Of a stretch of DNA of 5,242 nucleotides, positions 1 through 4,090 are shown piece after piece (the stretch's first letter is position 1; every line of letters starts with the position of its first letter). The position numbers and the translations under genes were made by a program. The notes beneath the pieces are model-generated. The model saw nothing but the letters and a program-made list of their open reading frames with translations, was not told the DNA's origin and did no database searches. The stretch is from CAYWKL01 sp964459095. Its GTDB lineage: Bacteria; Patescibacteriota; Microgenomatia; Daviesbacterales; UBA10151. The DNA lies in the NCBI GenBank assembly GCA_964459095.1, contig CAYWKL010000055.1, forward strand, positions 1 to 5,242, given 5' to 3'.

Positions 1-138
1 AATAAAGTTGTAGCTTCTGGTAAAATACTTAAAGAGGTTTTAGAAAATGCCCAAAAAAAGGGGTTCAAGATGCCTCTAATGATGCAGGTACCCAAAGAAG
101 TTTTACCAATTGTTGGTGCGCCTCAAATTATTGGATGA
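1..138 (+). CDS. Unrecognised protein, C-terminal 45 residues (5'-truncated)
   Basis: Frame 1 is open from the left edge to a TGA at 136-138. The visible tail begins NKVVASGKILKEVLENAQKK and ends with PKEVLPIVGAPQIIG. It is lysine-rich at first, probably one amphipathic helix (KILKEVLENAQKKG), and then a hydrophobic, proline-containing end. I do not recognise a family, and there is no signal peptide, metal site or membrane segment in the visible part. Its stop overlaps the start codon of the next gene by four bases (ATGA), so the two are probably co-transcribed and translationally coupled. The tail may therefore belong to a partner, substrate or regulator of the protease encoded next, but that is inference from position only. 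The true start lies outside the window. The overlap and continuous frame make a real gene likely. Confidence 0.6.
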   Translation, partial: NKVVASGKILKEVLENAQKKGFKMPLMMQVPKEVLPIVGAPQIIG

Positions 139-536
139 CCTTTGATTATTTTGAATTTGCTCCTAATATATTCAGGCCTGTTATACCAATTATTTTAAGA
201 TCACCAACCAAATTTATGCTTTATGCTGCTTTAATAGACTCAGGAGCTGATTATTGTATCTTTAATATGGATATTGCAGATTTACTTGAGATCAAACTTA
301 ACCATAAAGATAGAGCAAGATTCATGGGTGTTGGTAAAAGTAAGATACTAGGATACTGGAGTAAAGTTACGATTAAAATAGGTCCAGTAATTTATGAAAC
401 TAATGTAATTTTTGCAGAAATAAGTGATTTTGGGCATGGTATCTTAGGTCAACAAGGATTTTTTGATCATTTTGATGTTAGCTTAAGCTATACAAACCAA
501 GCTATTAACATTGAGCCCGTGAGATTAAAAAATTAG
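135..536 (+). CDS. Retropepsin-like aspartic protease (small, single-domain)
   Basis: This is a 133-residue protein resembling bacterial retroviral-type aspartyl proteases. The active-site strand is ALIDSGADYCIF at residues 32-43: the catalytic Asp is D35 in D-S-G, and the hydrophobic residues before it and the A-D after it are usual. A second conserved block, GILGQQGFFDHFDVSL (102-117), matches the C-terminal 'LLGR.GFFD.F.V' signature of the prokaryotic branch. With one DSG motif per chain, the enzyme should act as a homodimer, as retropepsins do. There is no signal peptide or membrane anchor, so a cytoplasmic location is inferred. The start is the ATG of an ATGA overlap with the preceding gene. 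No Shine-Dalgarno sequence precedes it, so re-initiation after the upstream stop is the likely route. The substrate is unknown. It ends nine bases from the convergent rpoD stop codon. Confidence 0.75.
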   Translation: MTFDYFEFAPNIFRPVIPIILRSPTKFMLYAALIDSGADYCIFNMDIADLLEIKLNHKDRARFMGVGKSKILGYWSKVTIKIGPVIYETNVIFAEISDFGHGILGQQGFFDHFDVSLSYTNQAINIEPVRLKN

Positions 537-545
537 TTAGTTTAG

Positions 546-1703
546 TTACTCTAAATAGTCTCTTAGCTTTTTAGCTCTGGTTGGATGTTTTAGTTTTCTA
601 ACAGCTTTTGCCTCTATTTGTCTAATTCTTTCTCGAGTGACTCCAAACTCTTTCCCTACTTCCTCAAGTGTTCTTTGTTTCCCATCTTCTAGCCCAAACC
701 GTAGTTGGAGCACTCTTTTTTCCCTAGGAGATAAAGTGTTTAACACCTCATCTAGGTGATCTTTTAGAAGTTCTCTGGTTGCCTGCTCATCAGGTTTTAA
801 ACCTGGAGCTTCTATAAAATCTCCAAGCTGGCTATCATCCTCATCTCCTACTGGTGTAGCTAAGGAGGTTGGTTCTTGAGAGACTTTAACTATTTCTCTT
901 GCTTTGCTTGCATCAATTCCTAGCGCCTCAGCTACTTCCTCAGGAGTAGGTTCTCTCCCTAGCTCCTGCATTAATCTTCGCTGAGTCCTATTAAACCTAT
1001 TTATGGTTTCAACCATGTGTACAGGAATTCTTATAGTTCGAGCCTGATCTGCTATAGCACGAGTGATAGCCTGTCTAATCCACCAGGTAGCATAAGTTGA
1101 GAATTTAAATCCTCTTCTCCAATCATACTTTTCAACAGCCCTCATTAACCCAATATTTCCCTCTTCAATTAAATCAAGCAAACTCATACCCCTTCCAACA
1201 TATTTTTTGGCAATTGAGACCACTAGTCTTAAGTTTGCAGAAATAAGCTGGTGTTTTGCCCTCTTTTCCCCTTTCTCCGCTTTTTTAGCCAGTTCAATCT
1301 CCTGTGCAGCATTAAGCAGCGAAACTTTCCCAATATCGCGCAAATATTGCCTTACAGGATCTGTAACTGATCCCTCATCTAAGGTTGACAAAACTTCTAG
1401 CTCTCGTTCCAGCTCTGTTATTGATTTTTCTTCATCAGCTCCCTCTGAGGTTGTTTCAAAAACATCAATCCCAGCCTCAATTAACTTAAGGTAAAAATTA
1501 TCCAACTCCTCTAAATTCTCTTCAGGTTTAGGAAAAATTTGCAAAATTTCATCTTGAGTTACAAAACCTCTTTCTTTCCCAAGCTTAATTAATTTCTTTT
1601 CATCAAGAGATGTTGCTTTGGATTTAGCAGCTCTGTTTATTGATGTTTTTCTTAGTAGCTTAAATTTATTAACTCTTTCTTGTTTTTTTTTCTTTTTCCT
1701 CAT
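546..1703 (-). CDS. rpoD: RNA polymerase primary sigma factor (sigma-70, RpoD/SigA)
   Basis: This 385-residue group 1 sigma factor directs core RNA polymerase to housekeeping promoters. After a lysine-rich N-terminus (MRKKKKKQ), a region 1.1-like segment lies at about 32-85. Region 1.2 starts at DPVRQYLRDIG (115-125). Region 2 contains NLRLVVSIAKKY (157-168), the core-binding DLIEEGNIGLMRAV (177-190), and the -10 recognition/melting helix FKFSTYATWWIRQAI (199-213). Region 3 spans about 230-310. Region 4.2 ends with the -35-binding helix-turn-helix TLEEVGKEFGVTRERIRQIE (345-364). The length fits a compact SigA lacking the large non-conserved insert of the E. coli protein. It lies 80 bases downstream of dnaG on the same strand, the classic operon order. 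An in-frame TAA upstream and no other nearby ATG fix the start at 1703. There is no properly spaced Shine-Dalgarno sequence; the nearest AAGGA is about 23 bases away. Stop is TAA. Confidence 0.97.
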   Translation of the reverse strand: MRKKKKKQERVNKFKLLRKTSINRAAKSKATSLDEKKLIKLGKERGFVTQDEILQIFPKPEENLEELDNFYLKLIEAGIDVFETTSEGADEEKSITELERELEVLSTLDEGSVTDPVRQYLRDIGKVSLLNAAQEIELAKKAEKGEKRAKHQLISANLRLVVSIAKKYVGRGMSLLDLIEEGNIGLMRAVEKYDWRRGFKFSTYATWWIRQAITRAIADQARTIRIPVHMVETINRFNRTQRRLMQELGREPTPEEVAEALGIDASKAREIVKVSQEPTSLATPVGDEDDSQLGDFIEAPGLKPDEQATRELLKDHLDEVLNTLSPREKRVLQLRFGLEDGKQRTLEEVGKEFGVTRERIRQIEAKAVRKLKHPTRAKKLRDYLE

Positions 1704-1783
1704 ATTTTTTTTAACTTTTTACAAATTCCTTAACTTTACAGATAAATCCCTAAAACGCTTAAGACTTTCTAAGTCGCAAGGGT

Positions 1784-3556
1784 TCAGATGCTTTTCAGTT
1801 TTACCGAGAGATCTCTGAATCTCTTATTCAAAACCTCCAGTGTCTCTATTTTTTCAAAAGTTTGAGCCTGTTTTATTTTTAATGAAAGTTTTTCTAAAGA
1901 TGCTTTTATTAACATTTTCTTTAGTTCTGATACAACTAGCTCAAGTTCCTTTTGCCAGTAGTCTCTAATTTCTAATCTTTCATCTATTTGCATTAAATAA
2001 ATTCTATCCACCATATCTACAATATCAGTAGGAAGTGTTTTTATAAAGTCATTTATATCAAATGATTTTCCTTGAAAGGAAATGGTATCAAGGAATAAAA
2101 CTAGCATTACATAAATTTGTTTAAGGGCCTCTTTAGTAAAAATAGTCTCAGGAAATGTAGGAACATAAGTAATATCTGAAGGAAGATGTAAAAGTAAAGC
2201 TACCAAATACTCCTCTAAGAGGTCTTTTCTGTCTGTTATTTCTCTTTCATCTTTTACCAAAGGAATATTTTTCACTTTCTCTTTAAATGAAAAAGCTTTT
2301 GTGGATTTTTTCCTAACTTCTGTTCTTATAATTTCTTCTTTTACCTGCAGCAGTGCTGCTAGTTTTTGTATATAGTGCTCTTTAACCAAAGGATCTGAGA
2401 TTGTTTGCCAAATTGGGATCAACTCTTGTGAGATTGCTTTTTTATCCTCAGGTGATTTTAATGAATATCTTTTTGCAGCTGATTTTAGGTAGTAATCATA
2501 AACTGATACTGAAGAATCAACTAACTTTTTCCACTCTTTAGGATCTTTAAGACACAGCTCTGCAGGATCCTTCCCCCCTTCAATCTCTATTACCTTTATA
2601 TTCAAACCTAGTCTGTCTGCAATCTCAATTCCGCGCCTTGAAGCCCAGTCTCCAGCTAAATCAGAATCAAAACATAAAATAATAGTTTCTGCATATCGCT
2701 TAATAAGCTCTAGCTGTCCTTCAGTTAAGCCAGTGCCTTTTGAAGCAACTATGTTTTTTATACCAGTTTGGTAGGATGCTATCATATCTATCTCCCCCTC
2801 AACTATAATTGATTCCTTCTTTTGCTTTATTTCCCCTTTGCTTAAATTTATCCCAAATAAAAATTTTCCCTTATCAAAAATAGGAGTTTGAGGAGTATTC
2901 ACATATTTTGGCTCACCTGTATTTAAAATTCTTCCTGAAAAACCTAAAACATTGCCTTGAACATCTAAAAGAGGAAACATTATTCTTCCTCTAAACCTAT
3001 CATATCCTCCACGCTGGGAGGCTACAGCTAAGCCTGATTCTATAATTTCTTTTCTAGAAAATTTTCTTTTTTCCAAAAATTTAACTAAAGTTTCCCAACT
3101 TAGAGGTGCATATCCTAATCCAAACTCCTTAATAGTCTCTTGGGCTAGACCGCGCTTTTTTAAATAATCCAAAGCTGATTTACCCAAATCATGCTCGGAT
3201 AGCATATAGCTAAAAAATTGAGAAGCTTTTTGATTTATTTCAAAAAGTTTAAACTTAAAATCTTTTTTTTGGGGGGTTCTTTTTAAAACAATTCCTGCTT
3301 TTTTGGCTAACATTTCCAGGGCATCTTTAAACTCTAAACCTTCTTTTTCCATCACAAATTTAAAGATATCGCCACCTTTTTGGCAACCGAAGCACTTCCA
3401 GATTCCACGCTCAGGGGAAACTACAAAAGATGGAGTTTTTTCGCTGTGAAAAGGGCAAAGGGCTTTAAAATTTATACCTGTTTTTTTTAAAGGGAGATAC
3501 TCACCAATAAGATCAACAACACTTACTTTCTGTTTAATTAAATCTAAATCATCCAT
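1784..3556 (-). CDS. dnaG: DNA primase DnaG
   Basis: DnaG synthesises RNA primers for replication at the fork. From the chosen ATG the protein has 590 residues. The N-terminal CHC2 zinc-binding domain uses C34, H37, C55 and C58 (CPFH...CFGC). The RNA-polymerase core has RFRGRIMFPLLD (187-198) and GFSGR (205-209). The TOPRIM domain carries E253 in VEGE and D297/D299 in CFDSD, the expected metal-binding acidic residues, followed by GGKDPAEL (327-334). The C-terminal part (about 370-590) is helical and poorly conserved, as expected for a helicase-interaction region. The frame is open to a TTG at 3646, but the family normally begins just before DLIKQKVSVVDLIGEYL. The best promoter (-10 at 3618-3623) also lies inside that extension, so ATG 3556 is preferred; ATG 3571 is the alternative. 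No strong Shine-Dalgarno is visible. Stop is TGA. It heads a probable dnaG-rpoD operon. Confidence 0.95.
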   Translation of the reverse strand: MDDLDLIKQKVSVVDLIGEYLPLKKTGINFKALCPFHSEKTPSFVVSPERGIWKCFGCQKGGDIFKFVMEKEGLEFKDALEMLAKKAGIVLKRTPQKKDFKFKLFEINQKASQFFSYMLSEHDLGKSALDYLKKRGLAQETIKEFGLGYAPLSWETLVKFLEKRKFSRKEIIESGLAVASQRGGYDRFRGRIMFPLLDVQGNVLGFSGRILNTGEPKYVNTPQTPIFDKGKFLFGINLSKGEIKQKKESIIVEGEIDMIASYQTGIKNIVASKGTGLTEGQLELIKRYAETIILCFDSDLAGDWASRRGIEIADRLGLNIKVIEIEGGKDPAELCLKDPKEWKKLVDSSVSVYDYYLKSAAKRYSLKSPEDKKAISQELIPIWQTISDPLVKEHYIQKLAALLQVKEEIIRTEVRKKSTKAFSFKEKVKNIPLVKDEREITDRKDLLEEYLVALLLHLPSDITYVPTFPETIFTKEALKQIYVMLVLFLDTISFQGKSFDINDFIKTLPTDIVDMVDRIYLMQIDERLEIRDYWQKELELVVSELKKMLIKASLEKLSLKIKQAQTFEKIETLEVLNKRFRDLSVKLKSI

Positions 3557-3617
3557 ATTTGTTACAATCATCCAGTCGCCCGCAAGTAGCAATTTGACCA
3601 CCAGAAATTGTGCCTGC
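3557..3617 (-). promoter_or_regulatory. dnaG 5' leader with two mutually exclusive hairpins
   Basis: Between the predicted transcription start (about 3611) and the dnaG ATG lie two inverted repeats. The first pairs CAATTT (3590-3595) with AAATTG (3605-3610), a perfect 6-bp stem with a 9-base loop. The second pairs GTAGCAA (3586-3592) with TTGTTAC (3559-3565), 7 bp with one mismatch, ending two bases before the start codon. They share positions 3590-3592, so only one can form at a time. The segment also looks richer in G+C than its surroundings. That this controls dnaG translation is inference; stems this short arise by chance. Confidence 0.3.
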
Positions 3618-3646
3618 ATCATACACCAAAATAAATCCGAAAGCAA
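3618..3646 (-). promoter_or_regulatory. Sigma-70 promoter for dnaG-rpoD
   Basis: Read on the minus strand, a -35 element TTGCTT (3646-3641) is followed after exactly 17 bases by a -10 element TATGAT (3623-3618). The -10 matches five of six consensus bases; the -35 matches the TTG core. Transcription would begin near 3611, giving a leader of roughly 55 bases to the ATG at 3556. It lies back to back with the tRNA promoter. Confidence 0.55.
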
Positions 3647-3650
3647 TAAT

Positions 3651-3681
3651 TAGCGTCTAGTGACTAGCGTCTAGAATCTAG
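3651..3681. repeat. Heptamer tandem repeat TAGNNNC (about 4.4 units)
   Basis: The units read TAGCGTC (3651-3657), TAGTGAC (3658-3664), TAGCGTC (3665-3671), TAGAATC (3672-3678), then TAG (3679-3681). Units 1 and 3 are identical, and every full unit begins TAG and ends C. The array fills the space between the dnaG -35 box and the tRNA -10 box and contributes the tRNA -35 box. I do not recognise it as a named element. Confidence 0.7.
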
Positions 3682-3688
3682 TTATAAT
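3660..3688 (+). promoter_or_regulatory. Sigma-70 promoter for tRNA-Ser
   Basis: A perfect -10 hexamer TATAAT (3683-3688) is preceded, with 17-base spacing, by GTGACT (3660-3665), which matches four of six bases of TTGACA. Transcription would start near 3695, about eight bases before the mature tRNA 5' end, a short leader suited to RNase P processing. The -35 lies inside the heptamer repeat. Confidence 0.65.
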
Positions 3689-3702
3689 ACAGCCTAGTTT
3701 CA

Positions 3703-3789
3703 GGTGGGATGCAGGAGTGGTTTAACTGGCAATCCTGGAAAGATTGTGTGGGGGAAACTCCACCGTGGGTTCGAATCCCACTCCCACCG
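3703..3789 (+). tRNA. tRNA-Ser (anticodon GGA)
   Basis: An 87-base class II tRNA folds completely. The acceptor stem GGTGGGA (3703-3709) pairs with TCCCACC (3782-3788), with discriminator G3789, as is usual for tRNA-Ser. The D stem is CAG/CTG (3712-3714 with 3726-3728) with an 11-base loop containing GG. The anticodon stem CAATC/GATTG encloses loop CTGGAAA, giving anticodon GGA at 3737-3739, which reads UCC and UCU. The long variable arm GTGGGG/CTCCAC (3748-3753 with 3758-3763, one G-U pair) is the serine identity element. The T arm is GTGGG-TTCGAAT-CCCAC (3765-3781). The 3' CCA is not encoded (G is followed by CAAA), so a CCA-adding enzyme must complete it. Confidence 0.97.
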
Positions 3790-3792
3790 CAA

Positions 3793-3822
3793 ATTTTTCA
3801 AAAATATGATAATATCATGATA
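3793..3822. promoter_or_regulatory. Palindrome cluster / possible operator and start site of the DUF433 gene
   Basis: The gap between the tRNA and the next gene is almost wholly palindromic. ATTTTT-c-AAAAAT spans 3793-3805, ATGATA-a-TATCAT spans 3806-3818, and TATCATGATA spans 3813-3822, overlapping the start codon. This gives three ATGATA/TATCAT half-sites in a row. TATGAT (3805-3810) or GATAAT (3808-3813) could act as a -10 box, placing the transcription start within a few bases of the ATG. An autoregulatory operator fits an antitoxin-like gene, but that is inferred. Confidence 0.45.
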
Positions 3823-4013
3823 TGAATAAACAAGCTTTAATTACTCAAAATCCAAAGATTTTAGGAGGTAAGCCTATTATTGCAGGAACAAGAATGTCTG
3901 TTGAAATTATTCTGGAATTTTTAGCTGGTGGCATGGAAGTTAAAGAAATGCTAAGGGAATATCCTTTCTTAACTAGAGAGCAAATTCAAGCATCTATTCA
4001 GTATGCAGCTTAG
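3822..4013 (+). CDS. DUF433-family (COG2442) antitoxin-like protein
   Basis: A 63-residue protein with the full DUF433 signature: NPKILGGKPIIAGTRMSVEI (10-29) corresponds to the family's 'P.I.GGKP.I.GTR..V' motif, followed by helix ILEFLAGGMEVKEMLREYP (30-48) and LTREQIQASIQYAA (50-63). The family forms a small helical DNA-binding-type fold and is annotated as the antitoxin of toxin-antitoxin pairs, usually next to a DUF5615 (PIN-like) toxin. Here the protein stops right after the YAA that usually precedes a further C-terminal tail, so it is slightly short. The next gene is on the opposite strand, and no toxin reading frame follows. It has no Shine-Dalgarno sequence; its ATG abuts a palindrome and may be leaderless or co-transcribed with the tRNA. 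Role as a solitary regulator or a toxin-antitoxin remnant is unresolved. Confidence 0.85.
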   Translation: MNKQALITQNPKILGGKPIIAGTRMSVEIILEFLAGGMEVKEMLREYPFLTREQIQASIQYAA

Positions 4014-4090
4014 CAAGTTGGTGGCAAAAAGCATACTAACAGAAAAATCAATCAAGCATTATCCGTATAAAGATAAGGTGTCAAGCTAAA

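Noticed and set aside
541..555. TTTAG-TTACT-CTAAA inverted repeat at the rpoD end
   Set aside because: The stem is only five bp and almost all A/T, overlaps coding sequence, and has no T-tract on either strand.
1207..1494. 95-codon plus-strand open frame
   Set aside because: It lies entirely inside rpoD on the opposite strand, and its serine-rich translation is the shadow of conserved sigma-factor codons.
1763..1775. GACTT-TCT-AAGTC inverted repeat between dnaG and rpoD
   Set aside because: A 5-bp stem with a 3-base loop and no T-tract is too weak to call a terminator, and the gap shows no convincing separate rpoD promoter.
1618..1818. 66-codon plus-strand open frame, phenylalanine-rich and hydrophobic
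   Set aside because: It is the complement of the lysine-rich rpoD start, the dnaG-rpoD gap and the dnaG end. The apparent membrane segment is just A-tract read backwards.
3557..3646. 30-residue N-terminal extension of DnaG starting at TTG 3646
   Set aside because: The TTG coincides with the -35 box and lies upstream of the predicted transcription start. The extra residues do not resemble DnaG, whose normal start fits ATG 3556.
3651..3681. CRISPR-like or attachment-site interpretation of the repeat next to the tRNA
   Set aside because: The units are contiguous 7-mers without spacers. The repeat is upstream of the tRNA, not a copy of its 3' end, and no integrase or second attachment copy is present.
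4003..4089. 28-codon plus-strand frame overlapping the end of the DUF433 gene (possible toxin)
   Set aside because: It is too short, lacks a Shine-Dalgarno sequence and has none of the DUF5615 or PIN motifs, so it is not supported as a gene.
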